Shown here in pieces: positions 32,238 to 40,109 of a DNA stretch of 64,000 nt. The stretch covers positions 81,581 through 145,580 of the forward strand of contig JABARP010000008.1 of NCBI GenBank assembly GCA_019186825.1, written 5' to 3'. The translations under genes and the position numbers were made by a program. Every line of letters starts with the position of its first letter. Positions within the stretch are counted from its first letter, which is position 1. Under the pieces are notes generated by a model. It did no database searches. It saw only the letters and a list, made by a program, of their open reading frames with translations, and had not been told where the DNA came from. The DNA is from Pyrinomonadaceae bacterium. Lineage in GTDB: Bacteria > Acidobacteriota > Blastocatellia > Pyrinomonadales > Pyrinomonadaceae.

Positions 32238-33800
32238 ATGATCCAGCCTCCCCGAATTCGATTTTCACGACGTGCTATTCGGCTGATCGGTTGCGCCATT
32301 TTCCTGCAATGCCTTGTGCTGGCATTTTCAGCGCCGGCATTCTCGCAAAAGCGTTCTGCTCGTAACGAGCTAAAAGAGGCGATGCGCCTCACGCGCGACA
32401 ACGAACTTAAGAAGGGCGAGGAGATCCTGCAGCGACTCGTACAGGCTGACCCTGATTTTGCCAAGGCCCGCACCGAACTCGCTTTCAATCTCACAAAACA
32501 GCGTCGTTTTGTCGATGCCTACGAGACCGTTCTCTCGGTCCTTGATAAGGACAAGCGCGATACGCGTGCACTCTCGGTACTCGGTGCGCTACTGGTCGCG
32601 AGCGGCCGGCTTCGCGAGGCTCGTGGGATCCTTTATCGAGCCCTTGAGCTCGACGGCGGGGAGCATCTTGCGTGGGCGAGTCTCGGGATGCTCGATTATT
32701 ACGACAATGACGTCGATGATGCGCTAAAAAGTCTGAAGAGGGCGATCTACCTTGCCCCGCGTGAGCCGGACTATTACTTTTCGCTCGCTCAGGCGTCCGC
32801 GCGTGCTGATCGTTATAAGGATGCGGCGACTGCTTATGACCGCTTTCTCGCCGTCTCAGGCGAAATGGACATCGATCGGCGCGAACGCATCAAGGGCCTC
32901 GTAAGCTTCTTGCGTTACTTGGGTGATAGGCCTTCGCTTTATGATGTGAGCGGTGCAAGTGCGACCAGCATTAAGTTCGAGCTTGTGACCAACCGGCCGA
33001 TGGTCGAGGTTTACCTTAACGATAATCCTAAGCCGTTTCGTTTTGTGATCGATACGGGCAGCGGTATGACCGTGGTTTCAGAGACTGCTGCCAAGGCCCT
33101 TGGGATAAAGGAAGTTGCACGTGGCGGCAAAGGGCGGGGCGTCGGTGGCGACGGGACATTCCCCATTGTTTATGGGTTCCTGAACGAGATCAAGATGGGC
33201 GACGTCAGCGTTCACAATATCCCGGTCTATATCCGGAACGTCCGCACTCGCAACCACATCGACGGATACCTCGGGCTCGCCGTTATTTCGAAGTACTTCA
33301 CCACGCTCGACTATGGAACGAACACGCTTATGTTGTCCAAAGACGACACGGCCCAGGTTTTCTCTAAGGCAAATGTCGAGCATATGCTGCCTCTGCGACT
33401 AACGCCGAGCGGCTTCCTGAGCGGCGAGGTTGGCGTTTCCGGTATTGAGACGAACTTGAATTTTATTGTTGATACGGCAGCCAGCATTTCCGTCATATCG
33501 GACAATGTAGCGTCTGCCGAGGCGATCAAGAAATACCTAAGCGACGAGCGTTACAAGGTGGTTGGAGTTGCCGGCGAAACCGTCGATGTTCCGGCATTCC
33601 TGCTGCCGCGTGTTACATTCGGCAACAACGTTCGTGCACCGCTTGTCGCCGTAGCGCTCGACCTCGATGTGATCAATGAGGCATCGGGATTCGATCAGGC
33701 CGGGATACTCGGCGGGAATTTCTTGAAGAATTACCGTGTTGCGTTCGACTTCAAGAATGCCCGCATACGCCTAACACCGCTTGTTGCTGAGACTCAATAG
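32238..33800 (+). CDS. Secreted TPR protein with two retropepsin-like aspartyl protease domains
   Basis: From ATG 32238, preceded by AAGGAG, it has 520 residues with an N-terminal export signal (RLIGCAIFLQCLVLAFSAPAFSQ). Residues about 42-215 are TPR-like helices (AKARTELAFNLTKQRRFVDA, LAWASLGMLDYYDNDVDDAL). Then two aspartyl-protease lobes follow, with Asp272-Thr-Gly in FVIDTGSGMTVVS and Asp412-Thr-Ala in FIVDTAASISVIS. A single chain with both lobes resembles a pepsin-like pair built from retroviral-type halves. Asp-Thr-Ala replacing Asp-Thr-Gly in the second lobe is tolerated in some families. The substrate is unknown; the location should be periplasmic. Confidence 0.85.
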   Translation: MIQPPRIRFSRRAIRLIGCAIFLQCLVLAFSAPAFSQKRSARNELKEAMRLTRDNELKKGEEILQRLVQADPDFAKARTELAFNLTKQRRFVDAYETVLSVLDKDKRDTRALSVLGALLVASGRLREARGILYRALELDGGEHLAWASLGMLDYYDNDVDDALKSLKRAIYLAPREPDYYFSLAQASARADRYKDAATAYDRFLAVSGEMDIDRRERIKGLVSFLRYLGDRPSLYDVSGASATSIKFELVTNRPMVEVYLNDNPKPFRFVIDTGSGMTVVSETAAKALGIKEVARGGKGRGVGGDGTFPIVYGFLNEIKMGDVSVHNIPVYIRNVRTRNHIDGYLGLAVISKYFTTLDYGTNTLMLSKDDTAQVFSKANVEHMLPLRLTPSGFLSGEVGVSGIETNLNFIVDTAASISVISDNVASAEAIKKYLSDERYKVVGVAGETVDVPAFLLPRVTFGNNVRAPLVAVALDLDVINEASGFDQAGILGGNFLKNYRVAFDFKNARIRLTPLVAETQ

Positions 33801-34262
33801 ATGAAAACGAGCCTCTATCTTGAGACGTCTGTGATCGGAGCGTATTTGGACAATGGCGATGCATTTCGCCGCGACCTTACGATCCGCTGGTGGGAGCACG
33901 AGATGCAGGATTACGACGCATTTTCGTCCTATCTCGTCCGCCGCGAACTCGAACAGTTTCCCGAGCCGCACCGCACCGGCTACTTGAATCTTGCAAAAGA
34001 GACGAACGAGCTGGACATTCCCGAAGAGGCCGCGATCCTCGCTGAAGGCTACATCGAACGCGGCGTCATCCACCGGCGGTTTCTGTCGAATGCCATTCAT
34101 TACGCCGTCGCGTCCGTCTATAAGCTCGACTATTTCGTAACGTGGGATTTCGGCCACCTTGCCAATATCCGTAAGCAAGCCCGGCTGCGTTTATTCAACA
34201 CGGCCGCCGGCTTTGCATCGCCGACCATCATAACGCCGGAATTTCTCGTCCACTCGATCTGA
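33801..34262 (+). CDS. PIN-domain protein (VapC-like)
   Basis: A 153-residue PIN-fold protein with MKTSLYLETSVIGAYLD at the N-terminus, LSNAIHYAVASVYKLDYFVTWDF and GHLANI near the C-terminus. PIN proteins use acidic residues and metal to cut RNA; in this subgroup Glu8 stands in place of the usual first Asp. Its ATG follows the retropepsin stop with no gap. No antitoxin-like small gene lies upstream or downstream, so it is either an orphan toxin-like nuclease or a domesticated RNase. It ends before a strong inverted repeat at 34292-34339. Confidence 0.75.
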   Translation: MKTSLYLETSVIGAYLDNGDAFRRDLTIRWWEHEMQDYDAFSSYLVRRELEQFPEPHRTGYLNLAKETNELDIPEEAAILAEGYIERGVIHRRFLSNAIHYAVASVYKLDYFVTWDFGHLANIRKQARLRLFNTAAGFASPTIITPEFLVHSI

Positions 34263-34291
34263 TGGCTTCGTAACGGCAAGTCTAAAAAGAA

Positions 34292-34339
34292 TCAAGGTCC
34301 AAAGTGGCCGGCCACCGAGCTGACCACTTTGGACCTTGA
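34292..34339. terminator. Perfect 16-bp inverted repeat, bidirectional terminator
   Basis: TCAAGGTCCAAAGTGG (34292-34307) pairs perfectly with CCACTTTGGACCTTGA (34324-34339) around a 16-base loop. It lies between two convergent genes (stops at 34262 and 34357), the natural place for a two-way terminator. There is no long T-run, so termination may rely on the stem or on Rho. Confidence 0.65.
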
Positions 34340-34356
34340 ACGTGATGGACCTTCGT

Positions 34357-35082
34357 TTACGGACGCGGCGTGCCTTCGACGAATCGCGGCAGCGTGACCG
34401 ACTGGTTCAGATAGACGCCGAACTCGGTGCCAGACTTTACATCGACATCCTCGCCCTTTGTCTGCGTTTCGGTGATCAGGCCGCCGACGCCGCCGATGAT
34501 GCCGCCGATAAGTGCACCCTTGCCGCCGCCGATCGCTGCGCCAAGAAGCGCCCCGCCAGCGCCGCCGCCGCCGATGAAGATCAGTTTGCGATGCTTCATC
34601 TTATCGCCTGAAGCCGTGCCTTCGTTGTCGCTCTTGCCGTCCTTTGTGTCGAGGTCAGTGAGTGATCCGTTTATCGAACGCGTCGTTCCGTTCGGCAGCC
34701 GAACCGAAGTGAAACTCACGTCGATCGTGCCCGGCTTCCCGCCTTTTCGAGCTTTTTCGACGCTGTCAACACGGCCGTTGACCGTACTGCCGACCGGGAT
34801 CACGATCACGCCGTTGCTCGAATACACGGGCTCGGTAACGGTCGATGAAAACGTTGAGCCGACCGTGGATGTTTTTGACGAAAGCTTCGAATTAAGCCGT
34901 ACGCGCATTACCGTCCCGCTCGGGATCGAGTAAACGGGCGTGGCGACCTTCTTGACCACTGTCGTCCGTTTCTTCCTGATGACGGGCTTGCGTTTCTTCT
35001 GAGAAAAGGCGTCCGTTACGCCCAGCCCGACGATCACTGCGATCGCCGCAGCGATCGCCCGTTTGTTGAATATTCGTTTCAT
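34357..35082 (-). CDS. Exported glycine-zipper protein
   Basis: From ATG 35082, with GGGAGGA as ribosome site, the protein has 241 residues and a signal peptide (AIAAAIAVIVGLGVTDAFSQ). A very basic stretch (QKKRKPVIRKKRTTVVKK) follows. The middle is a beta-rich region with SIPSGTVMRVRLNSKLSSKT and GVIVIPVGSTVNGRVDSV, resembling TrbI/DUF4384-like envelope beta folds. A glycine zipper (GGGGAGGALLGAAIGGGKGA followed by LIGGIIGGVGG) near residues 175-205 suggests membrane insertion or oligomerisation. Probably an envelope-stress or outer-membrane-associated protein; the exact function is unknown. Confidence 0.7.
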   Translation of the reverse strand: MKRIFNKRAIAAAIAVIVGLGVTDAFSQKKRKPVIRKKRTTVVKKVATPVYSIPSGTVMRVRLNSKLSSKTSTVGSTFSSTVTEPVYSSNGVIVIPVGSTVNGRVDSVEKARKGGKPGTIDVSFTSVRLPNGTTRSINGSLTDLDTKDGKSDNEGTASGDKMKHRKLIFIGGGGAGGALLGAAIGGGKGALIGGIIGGVGGLITETQTKGEDVDVKSGTEFGVYLNQSVTLPRFVEGTPRP

Positions 35083-35174
35083 AAAAAGGTTTATCCTCCC
35101 GAAAATTAGCAAAAATACACCAGGCTTGCTCCAGCGAACATGCCCATAGTTAAAAGTGCGGTCCCAATGTCTCG

Positions 35175-35203
35175 ATTTTAGCACTGAATCGGAGTAATAT
35201 AAA
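35175..35203 (-). promoter_or_regulatory. Putative promoter of the glycine-zipper gene
   Basis: On the minus strand TTTATA (35198-35203) and TAAAAT (35175-35180) are 17 bp apart, about 93 bp before the start codon at 35082. The -10 box matches 5 of 6 bases and the -35 box 4 of 6. The region is AT-rich against its surroundings. Confidence 0.4.
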
Positions 35204-35357
35204 GGAAATTATTTTTCTGGAATCGGCGTCTATTGGTTGTTTAGTTGGGGCAAGTCAGTAAATTTTGCCGCGTTCGCTGTTCGTTGATCCGAGGCCTTGG
35301 ATCTAGAGGCCGTCGTGTCTGAGGTTGTCCGTTGACGCGGATCTGTAAGGGGAAAAT

Positions 35358-35744
35358 ATGCCATTGACCAGGCCTGCGATCTTGCTTTTCGGACTGAATC
35401 TTCTTGACGCGCTGCTTACGATCATTTGGGTCCGAAGCGGTGTTGCGACCGAAAGCAATCAGCTGATGGCAAGCCTCCTCGACATTGGCAACGCTCCATT
35501 TCTGATCGTAAAAGTTGCTATTGGGGCCGTTGCAGCGGTGGTCATTATGCGTTGGGGATCGCGGCCGATCGCACGCTATGGACTCGCCGTAGCCTTGGCC
35601 GTTTACATCGGGTTGATGGGGATCCACCTTTTTACGGGCCTTTCTGCATTCGGCTATATCGCCACTGACCTCGCTCGTGGGGCGAACGACCCCGTTGTCG
35701 GCTTCTTTTCGGCAACGGCCGTTGTCCTATCAAGACTGTTTTGA
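35358..35744 (+). CDS. DUF5658 membrane protein
   Basis: A 128-residue integral membrane protein with four hydrophobic segments. The N-terminal FGLNLLDALLTIIWVRSGVA followed by TESNQLMASLL matches the DUF5658 pattern (N-x-x-D at the first helix, then E-x-N-x-x-M). The function is unknown. It is a lone gene between an exported glycine-zipper protein and an HtrA-type protease. Confidence 0.75.
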   Translation: MPLTRPAILLFGLNLLDALLTIIWVRSGVATESNQLMASLLDIGNAPFLIVKVAIGAVAAVVIMRWGSRPIARYGLAVALAVYIGLMGIHLFTGLSAFGYIATDLARGANDPVVGFFSATAVVLSRLF

Positions 35745-35897
35745 CCAGCCCAAATATCCGGATTTTCGCGAACCTTTGCCTTTTCCGGGCATATCTTAGC
35801 TGAAACCTTTCTCGTAGATCGAATGTAATGCACAACGGGATGTATTTCTTCGTGCATCTCAAGTGTTGTTATATTTTAGGCTAGAGGTATTCATAAA

Positions 35898-37097
35898 ATG
35901 AGGAGAACTCCGGTTTATCAGTTATCGGGCCGACAGATACTCGTGCTTTCATTGGCGTCGGCATTCATCGCGATCGGCCTTAGCGCCGTCGTAGCACTCA
36001 TCATCACGTCGAGGGAGTCTGCGGATCCTTCGGCGGTAATAAGGGCGGAATCTGCAGGACCGCGAGCGGGCATTTCGGATCCCTCGACCGTTTCGGACGA
36101 GCAGAACAATATCGAGGTGTATAAGGCTCTCGCTCCGGGCGTTGCGTTCATCAACACAACGTCGTACCAGCAGGATTTTTGGGGTAATGTCCAGGAAGGC
36201 AAGGGCAACGGCTCGGGTTCGGTGATCGACGCCAACGGCGACATCTTGACGAATTATCACGTCATCGAAGGTGCGCAAAAGCTGACGGTATCTTTTGGCG
36301 GTGACAAGACCTATCCTGCCAGAGTGATCGGCGGCGACCCTGACACGGATCTCGCCGTTATCAGGATCGAGAATCCGCCCGCGGGTTTGACGGTCATACC
36401 GCTGGGTGATTCGGACAAGCTTGTCGTGGGGCAGAAAGTGCTCGCGATCGGAAACCCGTTCGGCCTTGACCGCACGCTCACGACCGGCGTTATATCCGGC
36501 CTTCAGCGTCCGATCCGCGCGGTCAACGGCCGGCCGATCGACGCCGCGATCCAGACGGATGCTTCGATCAACCCGGGAAATTCGGGCGGTCCGCTGCTCG
36601 ATAAATATGGCAAGATGATCGGCATCAATTCGCAGATCCTGTCGCCGCAAGGCGGATCGGTCGGCGTCGGATTTGCAGTTCCGGTAAACATTGCAAAGCG
36701 TGTTGTCCCGCAGCTCATCCAATTTGGCGAAGTTCGCCGTCCGAAGCTGGGAGCAAGTACGATGAGCGTTGCTAGCCTTGCGGAACAAGGTGCGCGTCTT
36801 CCTGTCGATAGCGGATTGCTTATCCGAAGCGTAACGCAAGGTTCGCCTGCATTTACCGCAGGCCTCAAGGGGTTGAGCCAGGCACCGGACGGCAGCATTC
36901 TGCTCGGCGACATTATCGAGAGCATCGACGGTGAGAGGCTTGCAACGAATGACGACCTTTATCGCCTGCTTGATAAAAAGCAGATCGGCGATACGATCCA
37001 GATCGAGGTCTTCCGCGGCGGCAAGCGTGTAACAATTCCGCTCAAGCTACTCGCTCCATCGACGCGACGTTCTCCGACGCAGCAGAGTTTGGAATAA
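35898..37097 (+). CDS. HtrA/DegP-like S1C serine protease with one PDZ domain
   Basis: A 399-residue protein anchored by an N-terminal membrane helix (about 14-36) and facing the periplasm. The trypsin-like domain has His121 (NYHVIEG), Asp151 (DTDLAVIRI) and Ser229 (NPGNSGGPL), the complete triad. A single PDZ domain follows (about 280-385: LIRSVTQGSPAFTAGLKG...LGDIIESIDGERLATNDD), and the tail is basic and Ser/Thr-rich. Such DegS/DegQ-like proteases degrade misfolded envelope proteins or start regulated proteolysis. One PDZ domain plus membrane anchor is closest to DegS in layout. RseP is encoded elsewhere in the window. Confidence 0.92.
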   Translation: MRRTPVYQLSGRQILVLSLASAFIAIGLSAVVALIITSRESADPSAVIRAESAGPRAGISDPSTVSDEQNNIEVYKALAPGVAFINTTSYQQDFWGNVQEGKGNGSGSVIDANGDILTNYHVIEGAQKLTVSFGGDKTYPARVIGGDPDTDLAVIRIENPPAGLTVIPLGDSDKLVVGQKVLAIGNPFGLDRTLTTGVISGLQRPIRAVNGRPIDAAIQTDASINPGNSGGPLLDKYGKMIGINSQILSPQGGSVGVGFAVPVNIAKRVVPQLIQFGEVRRPKLGASTMSVASLAEQGARLPVDSGLLIRSVTQGSPAFTAGLKGLSQAPDGSILLGDIIESIDGERLATNDDLYRLLDKKQIGDTIQIEVFRGGKRVTIPLKLLAPSTRRSPTQQSLE

Positions 37098-37176
37098 GGC
37101 GGAAATATCACTGACCATGATGGCGATGCGGGCGAAAGAATGCGTCCCGCACCGCCATTCTTGTAAGCTTAGATGT

Positions 37177-37416
37177 ATGCAAGACCTGGAGCTTTTTTAT
37201 AACGACGGCACCGGCTGGTTCTGTAAACAGTGCGAAAAGGAGATCGGCCTTGAGAAGGAGGTCGAGCATGCGCACGCGCGCTTTTTCCGCGAAGGCGAAG
37301 CGGAAAGTAAATTCCCGACATTCTCCGACCAGGCGCGGGCGAAATGGCTCGATCGCGTCGCCGAGGTCCTCATCTGTCCGCGTTGCGGGGTTACCGAGAA
37401 AGTGGATAAGCACTGA
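37177..37416 (+). CDS. Small zinc-ribbon-like hypothetical protein
   Basis: From ATG 37177 the protein has 79 residues: MQDLELFYNDGTGWFCKQCE then a charged helical middle and a second pair in EVLICPRCGVTEKVDKH. Two Cys-x-x-Cys pairs about 50 residues apart could form a split zinc ribbon. A frame start at 37117 would add 20 weakly supported residues. The function is unknown. It lies 50 bp before the CysQ-like gene. Confidence 0.6.
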   Translation: MQDLELFYNDGTGWFCKQCEKEIGLEKEVEHAHARFFREGEAESKFPTFSDQARAKWLDRVAEVLICPRCGVTEKVDKH

Positions 37417-37466
37417 CTTTTCGCGATTTTTCCGTCCTGTCTGCCATGCCTGTATAATCCTCGTAG

Positions 37467-38315
37467 ATGCTTGAGAGAGAACTTGAAACTGCACGAAGCC
37501 TTGCATTTGAGGCTTCGAAGCTCATCCTTGGCTACTACGCCGGTGAGATAGTTGCAGAAGAAAAGCTTGGGGCCGACCAAAAAAGCGAACCTGTGACGGC
37601 TGCGGATCGCGCAGCGAGCTGCCTGATCGTTGATGGCCTCTCGAAAGCGTTTCCGGACGACGCGATCCTTTCAGAAGAAGATATCGGCGAGAACCTTGAA
37701 TGGACGCATTCGAAACGCACGTGGATCATCGACCCGATCGACGGTACTGCCGGATTCATTAAGCACGAAGATGATTTTGCGATCCAGATCGGCCTGACCG
37801 ATAACGGCAAGCCGGTCGTCGGCGTCGTGCATCTGCCGGCATTTGGAATAACTTACGAAGCCGCTTTGGGTAGCGGCGCGTTTGTCGTTGAGAACGGCGC
37901 ACGAAAACGGCTCACAGTTCGGGACGTGAGCGACCCGAGCGAGATGCGTGTCGCCCTTTCCCGCAATCATTTCAGCCCGCGAATGAACATCCTTATCGAG
38001 CATTTTCATTTCGCATCGGCCGTTCAACGCGGGTCCGTCGGATTGAAGATGGGGCTGATCGCCGCTCAGGGATCCGATGTTTACATCCATTTGAGCAGCC
38101 GAACAAAACTCTGGGATACTTGTGCTCCGCAGGTCATTCTGGAAGAGGCGGGCGGCACTCTGACGGACATTTACGGTGAACCCTTGGTTTACGACACCCC
38201 GGAACTAAGTAATTTAAATGGGATCGTCGCCTGCGGTTCGGCCGGGCATGCACGCATCATCCAAGGGTTGCAGCCGTTGCTTCGAACTCTAGGAAAAGCT
38301 GAAAGAGCTGTATGA
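37467..38315 (+). CDS. Inositol monophosphatase / CysQ-like 3'(2'),5'-bisphosphate nucleotidase family
   Basis: A metal-dependent phosphatase of the IMPase superfamily, 282 residues. The metal-site motifs are present: LSEEDIGENL (Glu-Glu-Asp), WIIDPIDGTAGF (Asp-Pro-Ile-Asp-Gly-Thr) and LWDTCAPQVILEEAGG near the C-terminus. PVTAADRAAS in the N-terminal region is typical of CysQ/Hal2-like members, which hydrolyse PAP to AMP. The family is certain; substrate choice between PAP and inositol phosphate is open. Its stop overlaps the sbcD start in ATGA fashion. Confidence 0.86.
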   Translation: MLERELETARSLAFEASKLILGYYAGEIVAEEKLGADQKSEPVTAADRAASCLIVDGLSKAFPDDAILSEEDIGENLEWTHSKRTWIIDPIDGTAGFIKHEDDFAIQIGLTDNGKPVVGVVHLPAFGITYEAALGSGAFVVENGARKRLTVRDVSDPSEMRVALSRNHFSPRMNILIEHFHFASAVQRGSVGLKMGLIAAQGSDVYIHLSSRTKLWDTCAPQVILEEAGGTLTDIYGEPLVYDTPELSNLNGIVACGSAGHARIIQGLQPLLRTLGKAERAV

Positions 38316-39589
38316 AGTTTCTCCACATCGCAGACGTTCATCTCGGGTGCACACGCTATCAGCTTGCCGAAAGCCCGCGCGATTTTTTCGATGCGTGGAT
38401 CGACGTGCTTCGCCGTTATGCTATCGCCGAAAAGGTGGATTTCGTCGTGATGGCCGGCGACTTTTTTCACAAACGGGTCGTGCCGCCCGAGACGATGAAT
38501 TACGCGGTCGAAGGTCTCAGCGAACTGCGTGATGCGGACATTCCCGTAATCACGATCGAGGGTAATCACGACCAAAAGTACACCGACAGCGAATACAGCT
38601 GGCTTCGCTCGCTCTCGACGTGGGGTTTTGTAAAGCTTTTAGAACCAACATTTACCGATGGAGTTCCGACTTACGAGGCGTGGGATGAGACGGCTCGTCG
38701 CGGCGGCTACGTTGATATTGGCCAGGCAAGGATCTTTGGTTCGCAATGGTTCGGTGCGCAAGGGAATCGGATGATCCCGATGCTTACGGATGCGATAGCT
38801 GCAAACCGCCGTGATGGAGCATTCCACATACTTCTGCTTCACACGGACGTCGAAGGCCATCAGGTTCATCCGATACCGGCCTTGTCAGTTGATGAACTGA
38901 TGCGTCTGCGTTCAGTGGTCGAATATGTCGGCCTTGGGCACACACATATGCGGTACGAGATCGAGAATTGGACCTTCAATCCGGGCTCGATCGAGGTGAC
39001 GAATATCGCTGAATATCGTGAGGACCGCGGCGTCTTTCTGGTCGAGGTCGATGAGGAGAATCGAGTTACCGCCAGGCATATTGACGAATATCACTTCAGG
39101 CCGTTCCAACAGCTCAGCCTCTCGGTGGACGGTATTGACGGGCCAAAAGAACTGACTGAAGAGGTGCTCGAGATGGTTCGTCGTGAGGCTCGGCCTGCTG
39201 AAGACGGCAAGCCAAAGCCGATCATAGAGATATCTTTGCGCGGAAGGCTTGGCTTTCCGAATTCGCAGCTCGAGGTACGCAAGATACGCGACCTGACGGC
39301 CGAGATCACGAACGCACTTCATGTTCGGTTGAAGAATCACACGGTGCCTGTTGAATTTCTCGAGACCGAGCCGGCACAAACCGACGAGGGCCGGCATCGC
39401 GTTGAACGCCGCGTGGTCGAAGGCCTCGTCCTTCGCGACAGCCGATACAAAGATCGTGCCGGATCGATCGCAGAAGCCGTTATCGGAGCCAAAAAAATGG
39501 CTCTCGGCGGCGAATCCCCCGAAAGCATCGCAGAATTTATCGCCGGAAAACAAACAGACGCAAAAGCCTCCGAGAAAAGCGCCGCCTAA
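38312..39589 (+). CDS. sbcD: SbcD/Mre11-type DNA repair exonuclease
   Basis: Calcineurin-like metallophosphoesterase of 425 residues. Mre11-family motifs are in order: ADVHLG (Asp8, His10), AGDFFHKR (Asp50), EGNHDQK (Asn85-His86-Asp87), LLHTDVEGH and GLGHTHM. It would process DNA ends and hairpins, normally with the SbcC/Rad50 ATPase. No SbcC gene is next to it in this window, unlike the usual operon; the upstream partner is a CysQ-like phosphatase overlapping by four bases. The C-terminal third carries the capping-domain region and ends in a Lys/Ala-rich tail. Confidence 0.85.
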   Translation: MKFLHIADVHLGCTRYQLAESPRDFFDAWIDVLRRYAIAEKVDFVVMAGDFFHKRVVPPETMNYAVEGLSELRDADIPVITIEGNHDQKYTDSEYSWLRSLSTWGFVKLLEPTFTDGVPTYEAWDETARRGGYVDIGQARIFGSQWFGAQGNRMIPMLTDAIAANRRDGAFHILLLHTDVEGHQVHPIPALSVDELMRLRSVVEYVGLGHTHMRYEIENWTFNPGSIEVTNIAEYREDRGVFLVEVDEENRVTARHIDEYHFRPFQQLSLSVDGIDGPKELTEEVLEMVRREARPAEDGKPKPIIEISLRGRLGFPNSQLEVRKIRDLTAEITNALHVRLKNHTVPVEFLETEPAQTDEGRHRVERRVVEGLVLRDSRYKDRAGSIAEAVIGAKKMALGGESPESIAEFIAGKQTDAKASEKSAA

Positions 39590-39681
39590 GCGCGGCGTCC
39601 GTAGCCCGCACGTCAGTAAGGGCTCGACGGCGCTTCCGCTTATCGCAACGACCAAAAAAACAATGCCGCCGCGGATATTTC

Positions 39682-39970
39682 TCTTTGCGTCCTTCGCGGG
39701 CTTCACTTTGCGGCCTTTGCGTTTCCTGCCGATCCAAGACGCAATGTATCTGTCTAGCATTTTTCACGTTGATTCAAACGCAAAGAACGCAAAGACGTTC
39801 GCAAAGTTCACAAGACGCTGCTGCGAGATTACATTCCTTTGCGTCCTTCGCGGGCTTCACTTTGCGGCCTTTGCGTTTTCTGCCAATCCAAGATGCATCG
39901 TCGCGTTTTCCTTCTTTCCGCATAGATTTCATCGCAAAGAACGCAAAGGCATTTCGCAAAGTTCGCAGAG
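39682..39970. repeat. Two tandem copies of a TTTGCG/CGCAAAG palindromic repeat unit
   Basis: The 520-bp space between sbcD and the LTD-nuclease has no gene. It holds two direct copies of a unit 154 bp apart, starting with CTTTGCGTCCTTCGCGGGCT at 39683 and 39837. In each, a left arm (TTTGCGTCC...ACTTTGCGGCCTTTGCG) faces a right arm (CGCAAAGAACGCAAAG...TTCGCAAAGTTC; 39778-39808 and 39933-39966). So each unit can fold into a long imperfect hairpin. Short internal periodic words (about 11 bp) resemble the other intergenic repeats at 26659 and 291. The remainder (39590-39680 and 39971-40109) shows nothing recognisable. Confidence 0.65.
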
Positions 39971-40109
39971 AATCAGGCTCTCGGTCTGAAGCCAAAGGCT
40001 GCCGACAGCTTATCTTTCAGCCACGATTGTGTTAAAAAGGTAGCTGATTTGAGATATTTGTTCTCCGTGCGGCCGCCTGGTGTGAGGCGGCAGAAAGAGT
40101 TTCGAAATA

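Noticed and set aside
33801..34262. Complete VapBC toxin-antitoxin pair
   Set aside because: There is no antitoxin frame before or after the PIN gene; the preceding gene is a protease with no spare space.
39682..39970. Tandem repeats as a CRISPR array
   Set aside because: Two long palindromic units 154 bp apart without short identical repeats and spacers.
39351..39989. A plus-strand frame with repeated FASFAGFTLRPLRFLP-like peptides
   Set aside because: The peptide repeats only reflect the tandem TTTGCG DNA repeats; the frame also overlaps the end of sbcD in another phase.
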